A DNA stretch of 64,000 bases from Vicugna pacos (Eukaryota > Chordata > Mammalia > Artiodactyla > Camelidae). The translations under genes were made by a program, and so were the position numbers. The notes beneath the pieces were generated by a model. The model did no database searches. It was not told where the DNA came from and was given only the letters and a program-made list of their open reading frames with translations. The stretch is taken from positions 32,226,501 through 32,290,500 of the forward strand of contig NC_132992.1 in assembly GCF_048564905.1 (NCBI RefSeq), given 5' to 3'. Shown here one piece after another: positions 34,331 to 46,089 of this stretch (positions are counted from its first letter, which is position 1; each line of letters opens with the position of its first letter).

Positions 34331-35052
34331 CTACCCCACTTAGGATGCTGCATTTTCATTTTGAACTGGATCCCACAAAAGACGTAGCAAGTCCAACTTA
34401 ACTGGCTAAACTTGCCTTTAATGTTTAATTGAATTCTTCTTATTCCCAAAGTCAGGGGTAAAGCATTCAATATTTCACCATAACTATGAAGTATAGTGGG
34501 TTTTTTGCTAAATATCCTTTATCTAATCCAATTTTTGAGGAAATTCTTTTTGATTTCTAATTAGCTGAGACTTCCTTTCATGAATGTGGAATGAATTTTA
34601 TCCACTTATCAAATTCATTTTCTCTAAAGGTTAGTATGATAATTATTAACATTGCAAATTAAATTGATTTTTAAATGTTAAACCAATTTTCATTTAAAGA
34701 ATAAAATGCACTTAGTATCATGTTCTAATGTTGTATTATCTTTTTCATATATTACAACATTGATTTGTTATTATTTTGTTGAGGACTTTCATTTCCATTT
34801 TCCTTAAATTATGGACTCAGTTAATTTAACAATTGAGGGTTTCTTCATGTATTTGATTTTCTCTTGTGAAAGTTGGGAAGTTGTGTTGTATTTTTTTCTG
34901 CTTGTAATTTATTATTTGCCACCTTTACTTTCCTTCACTTTAACTAGCTACTTTTCCTAATTCTTTGAGTTGCAGTTTTGACCACTGATTCTCACTATTT
35001 CTCTTTTCCTAACAAATTCATTTAAATCCATGGATTTGCCTCTAATTACAAA

Positions 35053-35290
35053 TGTTCCTCGGTCTACAATGGAGTTACTTCCTGATAACTCGTTGTAAGT
35101 TGAAAATATCTTAAGTCAAAAGTGCATTTAGACATCAGAGCTTTGCCTACAGAAATGTGCTCAGAACATTAACATTAGCCTACAGTTGGGCAACATTATC
35201 TAACACAAAGCCTATTTTATGATAATGTGCTGAAGGACAAGAAATGAACATCCCCTGTTCCCACTTCACCACTGGAGGAAATCAGTACAA
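35053..35290 (+). mobile_element. Tigger-type DNA transposon fragment (copy 1)
   Basis: Shares blocks with 51537-51760 in this window: gttgtaagttgaaaatatc, ttaagtcaaaagtgcattt, atctaacacaaagcctattt. This is the end region of a pogo/Tigger-class element. A matching piece near 36140-36175 (cattgtaagtcagaaaattt) may be its other end, which would make the intervening 0.9 kb internal or inserted sequence. Confidence 0.6.
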
Positions 35291-36989
35291 CTTCTGGTAC
35301 TGACTGCTGTGTAACCAGGGCCACAGTAACGGATTTGAATTTTTAAAGAACAAAGTGACCAATACAGTGGCTTCACTACCCCTCCCTGTGGAAAGGAAGC
35401 CCAGTGCCTGATCCTGCCCCAGGTCACCCTGGAGGACAGCACTGTGCATTGCGAGACACCCCCAGCGGGGCAGGCCTGGCCACGCCAGGGTCCCTGGGAG
35501 GGAAGGGGGGATAACCTCCATTTAGAGAGGACATTACACACAACATGTGAGGTTAATGAAAGGAGGTAGAAAATGAAATAAGAAGGAAAAGGAAACTACT
35601 AAGGAAAATGTATATAAAAAGAACTGGAACAGGAAAAAAAAAAGCAGGCAGTTAGAGGAACCTGGATGTGCATCCTTTCTCCAACCTGGAATCCTCAGCC
35701 TTGCTGGAGGTCCAGTGTGAAGATTTTTAGATGAACATTATTCCTGTGAGAAATATCTGGGTTTTCTCAGTTTTTTTTTCAGCTATAGCACATGCATCGA
35801 AGAAGTAAATAAATTTGAAATTTTGCTAGAACAATTATATGAATATTTCTCATTTCAATTTTTTCTTTAGTTTTCTCTAGAAACATTGTCCCCTATTTTA
35901 TGATTAAACAAGTTATAAATTAATATTTGATTGTTTAGATTAGTAAAACAACTTTAAGCGTATGGAATAAACATTGGTATTTCTTAGATTTGTCCCTAAG
36001 TACTCTATTACTGTTAAAGCTTAAGTGAGCACGTTTCATCTGTTTCAATTCATTTACATACACATTCATAATAAAAATACTATAAAAACATAAATGAGGT
36101 CACACATATGTAAACTACTGTGATTCTTGAATAAGTGTGAAAAATCATTGTAAGTCAGAAAATTTAAGTCAACTTATTCTTTTCCACAATTCTATGGGGT
36201 ATCATCATATAGATCTACCATAACATATTGAATATTTATATTGAAGGATATTTAAAATATTTTCACTTTTTTCTGCTGCATACAATGTACAATTTAATAA
36301 TGCATTTATCAAGGTATTTCTTAACAAAAACTTCCCAGCCTAATGGAATGTCTGGCATCCAATGTTAGATACAACATATACATAACACCTATAAATCTTT
36401 ATTAGTTTATACTTTACCTATCAGACATGAGCGTGCCCTTCTCCTGACAGCATCACGCAACGAATATTAACATAAGGATTTTTAACTCTCATTGCAATCT
36501 GATGGGTGAGACATGATATAAAGAGACTTTTCAAGAAAATGTCAATTAAACAAAACCAGGGTTGAAGTGACAAGAGGAGGGAGCAGTTTTAGGAATCTGG
36601 AGAGAGCAGCCACAAACAGATAGTGAAAATGTAGATCTCTGCTTTTCTAATATAAGCATTTAAACTACGCATTTCTCCCTATGCACACATGTAGCTAAAT
36701 TATACAAATTTGATATTTTAGAAAACAGTTTTCACTTAGAAGGAGGAGGAGAGACAGGCATTTCTCTTGGTCCTGAGACGAAGGTGTTTCCCTTGCCACC
36801 TCCCGCTCTTGGCAGATCAGCGTCTGTGTGCCCGCCTGTGTGCCTGTGCGATTTGACTCTGATTGGTTGGGTTTCCTGCAGAAATGTTGGAACATAAGAG
36901 ACAGCAAGGCAGGTCTTTCATTGTGTGAGACCTTGTCAGTGTTACAGACACAAGAGTTCAGTTCTCAGTGAGTCTAAGGGACAGGAAGA

Positions 36990-37526
36990 ATGGACAAGTC
37001 CCTGAGCCTGCTCATCCTTTGGTTACAACCAGACTGTGAGTTCAATCCAAAGTGGGCAAAGAGCCGGCAGATTTCGGGACATTCTTCCCAAGGGAAGAGA
37101 GAGAAATACAAGGGGTTGTACCTGCATGGTTTTCTGGGAGTCTCTGTGGAGAGTGAAAAAGTGAATTTAAAAATAATTTCCAAAGATCAATTTGCCACTA
37201 ACCAATCTCTCTGTGTGTGTGTTCTCTTTCTGAACAGGGGTGAGCAGTAAACAGCATGTGAATCAGAGCTCTGAAGTCCTGACCGTCCGAGAGGGAGGCA
37301 GCCTGGCTCTCAACTGCACTTACACCGACAGTGCCCTTTACTCCCTTCAGTGGTTTAGACAAGACCCTGGGAAAGGGCTCACATCTCTGCTGTTAATTCA
37401 GGCGAATCAGAGAGAACAAACTAGTGGGAGAATTAAGGCCTCTTTGGATCAATTGTCAAGACATAGCGCTCTCCACATTGCAGATGCTCAGCCTGTGACT
37501 CGGCCACCTACCTCTGTGCTGTGAGG
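36990..37526 (+). pseudogene. TRAV21: TRAV21-like V gene with single-base frameshift
   Basis: Leader exon 36990-37035 (MDKSLSLLILWLQPD) ends at GTGAGT. Intron 37036-37237, V exon 37238-37526. WVSSKQHVNQ, Cys23 (LNCTYTDSALYSLQW), WFRQDPGKGLTSLLLIQ and QREQTSGRIKASLD clearly mark TRAV21. Late in FR3 the expected sequence for Q-P-G-D-S-A-T-Y-L-C-A-V lacks one G between 37494 and 37495, so the frame shifts before Cys104 and the germline CDR3 is lost. Splice sites and RSS remain good, indicating a recent lesion. An allelic or assembly error is possible. Confidence 0.9.
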
Positions 37527-37565
37527 CACAGTGCCGAACAGGCACCTGTCCCCAGGACCCAAACT
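37527..37565 (+). promoter_or_regulatory. V-RSS of TRAV21
   Basis: Consensus heptamer CACAGTG (37527-37533), 23-bp spacer, nonamer ACCCAAACT (37557-37565). Intact despite the broken exon. Confidence 0.9.
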
Positions 37566-37729
37566 CTGCAGCTGGGGCTCCAACCACAGTCTGTCCTGAA
37601 GCTGAGGAGACTTTGTACATTGACTCTCTCTCCAGATAGAAGCAACGGAACATACAAAACCTGATAAAATAATCTGAAATTAAATAGTGAATTCATTGAC
37701 TTTTAGATTTTTATCAATCCCAATTCAAA

Positions 37730-38055
37730 TAATAGTTTTATGGAGATTAATATCCACACAGTTAACTCTTTTAAAGTGGGCAATTAAGATGGCATCTCGT
37801 ATATTCACAATGTTGCACAATTACCACCTCTATCTAATTTCAAAACATTATCACCCCAAAAAGGAAACCACATACCCACTAAGCAGTTACTCCCCATCTC
37901 CCCTCTCACACGCCCCTGGAAACAACCAACCTGCTTTCTGACCATGGATTTACCTATTCTGTATATTTGACACAAATAGAATAATAGAATATGTGGTCTT
38001 TTGTGCATGGCTTGTTTCATTTAATGTCATGTTTTGGAGGGTCATCCAACTCAGG
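37730..38055 (-). mobile_element. L1M 3'UTR-like fragment, antisense
   Basis: Standard reverse L1M 3' sequence (attatcaccccaaaaaggaa, ctggaaacaaccaacctgc, agaatatgtggtcttttgtg). Same family region as 60905-61375. Confidence 0.65.
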
Positions 38056-38099
38056 ACCAACTGGAGGAAAGCAAATATTCACTCCTAGCCAATCATACA

Positions 38100-39990
38100 G
38101 GATGCCCCACTTCTAATTAGCCTGCTTACATTGTCCTCCATTTTTTTTTTGCTTGTCAGTTTTACTGATCTTCTTTAAAGAACTAGCTCTTTGTTTCATT
38201 GATTTTCTCTATTGTTCTTCTATTTTAAATTTCATTGAATTTCATTAAATTTCTCCTTCTAACTTTATTATTTCCTTCCTTTTGCTTGTTTTCGATTAAT
38301 TTGTCAATTTTTCCCTAGGTTCTTCATGTGGAAGTTTAGATGACTGATTTGAAATGCTTATTCCTTTTTGTTTTTCTGACATTTGTATGTAGTGCTAAAG
38401 ATTCCCGTCTCAGCGCTGCTTTGGCTGTGTCGCATAAATTTTGATAAATTGTGTTTTTATTTCTATACAATTGAATGTAAGTTTGATCCCTCGAGACATC
38501 CTCTGTGACTCATAGATTATTAAGTGTGCTGTTTAGTTGCCAAATATTTAGAAATGTTCCTGTGTCATTCTGTAGTTTATTAATAATTTTATTTCATTGT
38601 GGTCAGAAAACATACTGTTTATGATATTAATTATTTTATATTAAATTTGTTGAAGCTTATTTTAAGCCCCAAGATATGGGCTTACTTGGTATATATTCCG
38701 TGGGCACTTGAGAAAAACGTGTGTTCTTCTGCGGTTGGGGGGAGTGTTGTGTATCTGGCTGTGAGAGCATCCTGCTTGGTGGTGATACCCTTGATGATTT
38801 TCTGGTAAATTGTTCCACCAGTTGTGGAGAGCGGGGTACTGAAGTTTCCAACTGTAACTCTCTCTAGATTTGTCTGTTTTTCTTTTTAGTTCTATCAATT
38901 TTTTTTTGCACTTATTTTCAGCTCCGTTAGCTGGTGCATACACATTTAGCATTGTTATGTCTTCTTGGTAATTTATCTTCTCATCAATATATAATGTTCC
39001 TCTCTGTCTCTGGTCACTTCCTTCTTTCAGAAATCTGTCTACTTTACCTGATACAATATAGCCATTACTGCTTTCCTTTGATTAATGGTTGAATGATCTC
39101 TCTTTTCCCATCCTTTTCCTTTCAAGATGCCTGTGTCATATTTGAAATGAGTTTCTTGTAGTCAGCTGTAGTTGGGTCATATTTTTAAATCCACTTTTTG
39201 ACTAAATTGTCATTTGATTGGTGTATGCAGCTCAATCTCTAGTTTGTGTATGTAGATAATTTGCATCTAATGGCATTGATATTTTAGGGCTTAATCTTCC
39301 ATTTTAGTTGATTTTTTTTTGTTCTCACTGTTTTTTGTTCCCTGAGATTTTTTCTTCTGACATCCTGCGAGTTATTTGATATTTCTTAGAATTATATTTC
39401 AATTTATCTGTGGTATTTTAGATGTGTCTTATTGTATAGTTTAAAAACTGGTTACTCTAGTTATTACATTATATACACATAATATTCTCTTGGTAATATC
39501 ATTTCACCAATTTGAATGAAATATAAAAACACTGCTTCCCTTTACACCCACTTATTCTGCCCTATTCATAACATAATTTTCTTTAATATTTCCCCCATGT
39601 GTGTTTAGAACCTCATTAGATACGGTTATGATTTGATTTGATCAATCAAAGATAATTTAGAAAATTCAAGAGGAAGAGAAAACTCTACTGTATTTATCCA
39701 TAGTTTTGCTAATTATGTTCTTTCTTCCTTCCCTGTCATTTCAAGATTTGTTCCTTTATCACTTTTTTTGTTTAGAGAATGTCCTTTAAACATCCTATTA
39801 GGATAGGTCTACTGGTGACAAATGTTCTTAGTTTTCCTTCATCTGAGAATGTCTCAATTTCCCCTTTATTCCTAAAGGGTAATTTTATATGTACATCACT
39901 CTGGATTGATGGCTCTTCTCTTTTAACAGTTGAAAAATATTGGGTTATTTCCTTTTGGCTTCTAGTTAAACCTGGAAATTAAAAAATGTA
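38100..39990 (-). mobile_element. L1 ORF2-region fragment, antisense
   Basis: AT-rich sequence with classic reverse L1 ORF2 landmarks (ctttgtttcattgattttct, atttcattgtggtcagaaaa, tgagtttcttgtagtcagct). No long frame survives. It fills the TRAV21-TRAV8 gap together with the previous entry. Confidence 0.7.
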
Positions 39991-40550
39991 ATTTGTTGTA
40001 ATTTTATTTCTTGTTCTAAAAATTATTTTGTATTCAATTTTTATTGACAATTCTGTGTTGTTTTAAAAAGCCCAATTGAATGGGTTTCAGGGCCTACAAA
40101 ACATATATTCTCCTCTGTATGTAACCATAATGCTTTGGAATTCAGCCACAGAAGGGCAGGAAGGAGATGGGGAAGGTCACAAACATTGTGAACTTCTCCT
40201 TAGCTCTCTGTTTGGCCCCTGGAGTGTGCTGCTGCCTAAATTGAAATGGCTTTGCTGAAAAAGATCAGAACAAGCTCACAAAAACCTTCCTTCCCTACAG
40301 TTTAAAGAGATGCTCTAACAACATTTCTTACACAGTGACATGTAAAGCGTCTCAGACTCCAGGGGCAGGCAGTACTGTTAAGTCGGCCTCTCTTCCTGAC
40401 TCTCCCTGTAGAGTCCATAAGAAGAGGAAATCTAAATCCCCTGTCATTTCTCAAACTCAGAGCAACTTGGGTTCGAGTCCCCCAGTCATCAGACTTTTGT
40501 TTGTGGAGAATCTGCCAGAAAGGAGTTCACTGCCTCTTCACTGCTCCACC

Positions 40551-41009
40551 ATGATCTCGGTGTTCACCTTGATGCTGGAGGTGCTCCTGTTCCTGGGTGA
40601 GTACTATTCCATTTTAGTCCCTTGTCCACGCATGGAACATTGTTCTGGCCTGACTTTGAATAGAGACTGTCTGCTTTAGCTGAGTTCATTGATACAGCAT
40701 TGATGTTTCAGGAGGAGCTGGAGCCCAGTCAGTGACCCAGCCTGACAGGCACGGCATCACTGTCCCTGAAGGAGCCCGCCTGGAGCTGAGGTGCAGCTAC
40801 TCATCCTCTTATCCACCGTATCTCTTCTGGTATGTGAGGTACCCCAACCAAGAACTCCAGCTTCTCCTGAAGTACACGTCTGGAAACAGCCTTGTTTCAG
40901 GCATCAAAGGTTTTGAGGCTGAATTTAGGAAGAATGAAACCTCCTTTCACCTGAAGAAAATATCAGCCCATTGGAGCGACTCGGCAGAGTACTTCTGTGC
41001 TCTCAGTGA
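40551..41009 (+). CDS. TRAV8: TRAV8-like V gene
   Basis: Leader exon 40551-40596 ([16 protein letters not shown]) ends at GTGAGT. An in-frame second ATG at 40572 begins MLEVLLFL. I chose the first, which gives normal length and sits in a CCACC-ATG context. Intron 40597-40711, V exon 40712-41009. Mature [21 protein letters not shown]. Cys23 ([17 protein letters not shown]), [18 protein letters not shown] and [12 protein letters not shown] fit human TRAV8. Conserved residues, frame, splice sites and RSS are intact, so it is likely functional. In human no TRAV8 lies between TRAV21 and TRAV22, so this copy reflects lineage-specific dispersal. Confidence 0.92.
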
Positions 41010-41048
41010 CACAGTGCCTGAGTCTGCGGGGGGAGCTGAACACAAACC
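41010..41048 (+). promoter_or_regulatory. V-RSS of TRAV8
   Basis: Heptamer CACAGTG (41010-41016), 23-bp spacer, nonamer ACACAAACC (41040-41048). Confidence 0.95.
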
Positions 41049-42884
41049 TCCTGAGACGTTGTAGCCTAAAAGACTCAGGGGCTCAGCCTGAGCATAGTCT
41101 GTGAGGGCAAACAGCACAGAGAATACAGAATCTGGGAAGTGTTTTGTTCCTATGGGCATCTCAGATTCTTTTCATTTTCATCTTTCCTTATCTCTTCTTT
41201 TTTCTTCCCTTGCTTTCCCTTTCTTGTTTCTTTTCTTTCTTTTTTTTTTTTCCATGTAATAAAGGAAAGTTTCCTGAAGTTTGGAATTTTTATCCTCTAG
41301 AGTCAGGATTCCAGAGGGAATGAGGTTGTCTGATCTTCAACAAGCTGGAAGGAGCTACTTGCTCCCACGTTGTTTGAAATAGTGATGGACTGAGATGGCT
41401 TGAGGTGGGCCATGTGAGTTGGTATAAGGCAAGTCAGAAAATTTGCTTTACAGCATTACTCTCGTCTCACAAGCTATCAGAAAACCCAGGACAGTTGTTT
41501 ATTTCTAACTGTGTTATCTCCAGACTATTTTACAGGCATTCTGTTAGGCTTCTTTCCTTAAAGGACTTCAGCTCTTTGACTAAAGCATTTGGGGCTGATG
41601 CACTTAATTGGAGCTGGCATTTAAGGATGTATATGACGTGAGCTCTCCAAGACAATATAGTATGACGGAAAAAATTCTTTACCCAGCAGTCCCGAGTAAC
41701 AATCACTCTAAGTTAAATACTATGTCACCCCAAAGTTCCACGTGGAATGTTGGGATTGGTGGTTCTGAGTGTCCCATCCTTTCTTTGTCAGACTCAGCCA
41801 GGCTACCTCTATCCTTTTCCTCCCTCTTAATTCGATTCTTTAAAAGCCACAGGGGGGCCAGTAATAATTTGTGATTTCTCAATCATCTTTACTTATTTTT
41901 CTGCACTATCTCTCACAGTCTCTTTACTAAACATTTGCAACATTCTTGAACTGTCCTCCTGAGCTTCCGTGTCTGCAGATCAGTTCACATCTTACTTCAG
42001 TGAAATATACAGGCCCTCATTTTCCATCGCTTTGGCATCCAAATCATTCTGCAGAGAATCGTTGTTTATGAAGTCTGAGACAAAGGCACAAACTAAAATT
42101 ATTTTCATATGTTTTCAAAAACTTATTTTTCCTTTAAAATAATCTACTAAAGCCAAAAACAAGATACAAATAACAATAGTAATAAACAGATTTTTAAATA
42201 TACTTAAAACTGAAATTTTATTTAAAATTTATTTTAAAGTTACAGATTTTTAATACAAATTAAGCCATTTAAAACTCTAGTTTCAATGCCCTTCTAACTG
42301 TTAAAGCAAATATCGCTCTTTAGGCAGGTTCAGTTTAGAGTAAATATATATAATTTAAAAGTAATAATGCTTAATACAGCAGAACATCCCAGCAACATGA
42401 GCAACTGCTGTGAATACTGTGCTGACTTATGAGCTTCCTTCAGAAACACAGACGAGAACACAAGAGGATTTAAATAATGGATCCTCAGTGCTCCTGGGAA
42501 ACACTTGAGTCATGAAAGGATCCACTGCGTCCGTGACATCTGAGAGGAACAGTTAAGTTGGATAATTAATTTTTGTTTTCTCTTCCCTAAAATTCACCCA
42601 AGTTCCAAGTAAGATTTGGCCTTCTGTGTCAGCATCAGCACAATCTACAAGTTTTCAGATATTCAAATGCAGTTTCAAGGACAACTGTCATGGTACGTGG
42701 ATAAGCATTTTCCTTGGACCTGAATGGTGTTAGTAGTTGTTTAAGGTTACAGATTGTGCCCGGACTTAAGTGACAGACATACCCCGTGTTCTTTAGTACA
42801 CTTATTTGTGTGTGTGTGTTTGTGATGGGTGGCCCTGTCCACATACTTGCTTGTCTTCCCTGTTCCTCATATTTAAAATGAACA

Positions 42885-43035
42885 AGGGGGGAGGGTATAG
42901 CTCAAGTGGAACAGCACATGCTTGGCGTGCACTAGGTCCTGGGTTCAATCCCAGCACCTTTTCTAAAATAAATACATTAATAATAAGTAGTAAACCTAAT
43001 TACCCCCAATCCCCAAATAAAATTAACAAGCCCCT
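42885..43035 (+). mobile_element. Vic-1-type tRNA-derived SINE (camelid)
   Basis: Starts with GGGGGAGGGTATAGCTCAAG (tRNA-like head with A box), then GGTTCAATCCC (B box), and a tail with AAATAAATAC..CCTAATTACCCCCAATCC, in the order I recall for camelid Vic-1. Diverged, so not very young. This is the main clue to the species group. Confidence 0.8.
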
Positions 43036-43899
43036 TTCAAAGATCACCCATTCTCACTTTGTTACTGTCCAGTGTTGTCACTTCAACAGAAGGCACATCA
43101 TAGCCTGCCATCCACTGAGCGGTCTCCTGTAATACTGTCCGAAAGTAGTTGTTACTGCCTTGATGTTCATGTAATATTTATGGCTTTCTTTTACATTGGC
43201 ATCCTCTAAGCCTTTATGCCATTTACAAAGATATTTGTCTCCCTCACTATATCATAAGCCCTAGGCAGGATACAACTCTAATTGATTTTTGCAGTTTCTT
43301 AGGTCATAGACAGACTTAAATATATGGTTAAACTGACTGAATCACATTGGAGAGCTCATTTTTATGAGTTCATAAGTAAGAATTAAATGGATTATTTTTA
43401 TATCACTACATGAAATTCTATTGTGTAAAATAATTTATTTTCATAAAAAGGCACTGTGGGGACTTGTGGTTCTACCTGTGGTACTCTCCATCCTTGTGGA
43501 TACTTCTGTAGTGTCACATTAATTCACAGGTACAGTCCTAGAGAAAGACAGCCGGGCTGCGCTGTGGGTATCTGCTGAGTGAGAAGTGAGACCGAGCAGG
43601 ACCCTGCAGGACCATTCTGGGCATAAAAGCCCCTCCAAGTCCCTAGTTTCCTTTTTTTTTTTTAATTGAAGTATAAATATGATTTCTTTTTTATTAAAAA
43701 AAAAAAGAAGGCTGTAATCTGCTAGGCCTTTCCTGAGTTCCAAAAATACTGAAGGAGTTATTAAGTAGGGAAGTGAGGGAACACAGAAACGAAGGGAAAG
43801 CAGTCAAGAAGCAATAGTTCAGCAATAAAGTAGAGTCCCAGTCTCTCATCAAGGGATATACACAAAAATCTGACACAAATCCTTGAGTTATTCTGCACA

Positions 43900-44262
43900 A
43901 ACTGAGGCTCCCACCCACGTGGAGGGTGGTGACTGTATGCTGACCACTAGCAGCCAGACCCCAGGCTGGCTGGACTCGGAAGGCTGATGATTAAGATTCC
44001 TGAAACATCTCCCTGCTACCTCGCCATCAGCCAGTCAGAAGAAAGGCCACAGCTTTTCCACTTCGCTCCAAATGTTGCCTTTAAATCTCTTCCCTGAAAG
44101 CCATCAGGGAGTTTCGGGTTTTTAAGCATGAGCTGCCCATTCTCCTTGGCTGCCACCCTGCAAATAAATGCTGCACGTTCTTTCACCACAATCCCCTGTC
44201 AGTAGCTTGGATTTGCTGCCCACTGGGTGAGGGAACTCAAGTTTGGTTTCATAACAGAAGTA
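43900..44262 (+). mobile_element. Solo LTR fossil, endogenous retrovirus (class I-like)
   Basis: LTR-like layout: a U3-like first part, then ctttaaatctcttccctgaa, a polyadenylation signal in caaataaatgctgcacgttc, and an R/U5-like end (ccctgtcagtagcttgga, gagggaactcaagtttggtt). No internal region is attached, so it is a solo remnant. The left edge is approximate; family is by memory and age is moderate to old. Confidence 0.55.
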
Positions 44263-44282
44263 TTCCTTTCTTAAGGTTTTAG

Positions 44283-44296
44283 CCTCTAGGGGGCAC
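44283..44296 (+). promoter_or_regulatory. CTCF-like motif between two LTR fossils
   Basis: CCTCTAGGGGGCAC, forward, 1.16 kb upstream of the TRAV22 start codon. Confidence 0.4.
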
Positions 44297-44339
44297 TGTA
44301 AGCTTTTCTTAAACCGAGGGCCTACCCTAGGGGATCTAG

Positions 44340-44800
44340 TTGAGAATAGTTGTTGAAAGTGTTAAAATGAAAGCTACAGACTCAAAATGGTGTCAGTTGT
44401 GCTAAAAGCCCATGATACCAAACCTAGACTTAACATCTCACCCAAATGCAGTGTCACCTTTCCCCAGAAATGTAATCTTAATCAGTCACAAATTTTCCAG
44501 TTAACACTAGAGAGGTAGTATGTTCCATGAGCGCTCTCCATCCTCCAGAGGAAGAGGAGGCCATCTGCATGACAAAACCTTCACCCTCCCTCAAAAGAAG
44601 GCCTAAAAACAATCCTTTCTTTTCTTTTTCTAACACATCCCTTGCAGCATCCTGCTTTCTATAAAAACCTTCTACCTCCTAGCCCCAGAGCACCCTTCTA
44701 GCTGCTGGATGGGATGGGAAGCTGCCTGATTAATGAATTGCCTAATAAATCAGTTACATCTTCATATTTACTCAGTTGAATTTTGCTTTTCAACAAAAGG
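44340..44800 (+). mobile_element. Second LTR-type fossil
   Basis: Resembles an LTR with aaagctacagactcaaaatg near the left, tttctataaaaaccttctac as a TATA-like region, and ctaataaatcagttacatct as a polyadenylation signal, ending near ttactcagttgaattttgct. Solo and eroded; family not assigned. Confidence 0.45.
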
Positions 44801-45456
44801 CTTGAGAAACTTTGAAGCATAATTGAGAGCTAGTAATAGTAAAGATAGGAGAATATTGTGTGTGAGGAAAAACTAAGTCCTTACCAGCACATGAGAAGAC
44901 TTCCTCCTGAAGACTCTTTTCAATTAATAGCTCTGTTTGATTCTCTGATTCAAACACTAGGATTTTATGATTGTAAAGGATATATCTTCATTGTCATTGT
45001 TTTTATCTATATCTATCTCATTATTTTTACCCAAATCTCTCAGAAGAGACTCCTGGATCAAACAGAGACTCATATAAACAAAACAAAAGGAGGAAAATTT
45101 CAAAGACTAGATATTAGACTTTGCTGATTTTTTTCACTTTTATTACCAAAGCTTTTTTTTTTTATATCAGGAGCAAATCTGAAATTTCATTTCCCAGGTT
45201 CAACATTGTGTCTAAACCATTGAAAGTCACCCTTTCCTCCTCATTCTCAATCTACCCCTTTCCAGCCCATTCTCAGTTCACTTGTTGCGAGAGGGTGGGG
45301 CTTCCTGTCACAGAGCGTCCCCTGTGCAGGCTTCACTGGGTGAGCTGACTGGTTGCAGGAGCAGGAACATTTCCAGAACAAGTCATGACACTCACCACCC
45401 AGGAGTGGAGTTATGTAGCATACGCTGAAAACATCCCGGCAAGAAGGCGAGGTGTC

Positions 45457-45967
45457 ATGAAGAGGCTGGAGGGCGCTATGCTGGGGCTTCTGTGTGCCCA
45501 GGTTTGCTGTGAGTTGGGGCTGCCCCGCAGGGAATCTGCAGGACTGAGCAGCTGCAGTGTTGTTGAGGGGGCAGGGATGGGAGCTGAGGAGTATGGCAGA
45601 CCTTCTAGACTTATCATCCCTGGGGGCACTTTCAGGGTTTTGTAGGAACTAGATACCCTCACCTGTGACTGTTTCTCTATTCCTCATCAGGTGTGACAGG
45701 GGAGGATGTGGAGCAGAGTCCTCCAGCCCTGAGTCTCCAGGAGGGAGTCACCTCTACTCTGTGGTGCAAGTTTTCCAGCTCTGTGAACAGTGTGCAGTGG
45801 TATTCTCAGAACCCCCGGGGCCGCCTCATCCACCTGTTTTACGTTGCTTCAGGGACGAAGCACGATGGAAGATTCAGTGCCACGACAGTCATTCAAGAAC
45901 GTCGTAGCTCCTTGAACATTTCCTCTTCCCGGACCACAGACTCAGCCACTTACTTCTGTGCTGTGAG
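45457..45967 (+). CDS. TRAV22: TRAV22-like V gene
   Basis: Leader exon 45457-45508 (MKRLEGAMLGLLCAQVC, close to the human TRAV22 leader) ends at GTGAGT. Intron 45509-45690, V exon 45691-45967. Mature VTGEDVEQSPPALSLQEG. Cys23 (LWCKFSSSVNSVQW), Trp41 (QWYSQNPRG), LIHLFYVASGTKHDGRFSATTV and TTDSATYFCAVS all match TRAV22. An upstream in-frame ATG at 45385 lacks a hydrophobic stretch and is not taken. Everything is intact, so it is likely functional. A twin-primed L1 lies about 85 bp beyond the RSS. Confidence 0.93.
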
Positions 45968-46006
45968 CACAGTGCTCCCCGGGCACCTGCAGCCTGAACA
46001 CAAACC
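45968..46006 (+). promoter_or_regulatory. V-RSS of TRAV22
   Basis: Heptamer CACAGTG (45968-45974), 23-bp spacer, nonamer ACACAAACC (45998-46006). Confidence 0.95.
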
Positions 46007-46089
46007 CTCAGCGGGCTCGGCCCCCTCCAGACAGTCTCACGTGAGGCCGCCACCTGCATCTGCAGGGCTTATCAGTCCCCACCTTATTG

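Larger units (their letters stand above)
32520..36985. other. Intergenic region between TRAV20 and TRAV21
   Basis: No V gene seen. Contains an L1-like piece (33460-33650), an LTR-like fossil (33860-34330) and a Tigger-type DNA transposon piece (from 35053). 35640-36980 is AT-rich and largely unclassified. Confidence 0.5.
41070..45270. other. Intergenic region between TRAV8 and TRAV22
   Basis: No V gene. A pyrimidine-rich tract lies at 41160-41255. It also holds a camelid-type SINE (42885-43035) and two adjacent LTR-type fossils (43900-44800). The rest is AT-rich and unclassified. Confidence 0.5.

Noticed and set aside
42885-42960. tRNA-like gene with A and B boxes
   Set aside because: It continues into a SINE body and A-rich tail and lacks a proper cloverleaf, so it is a tRNA-derived SINE.
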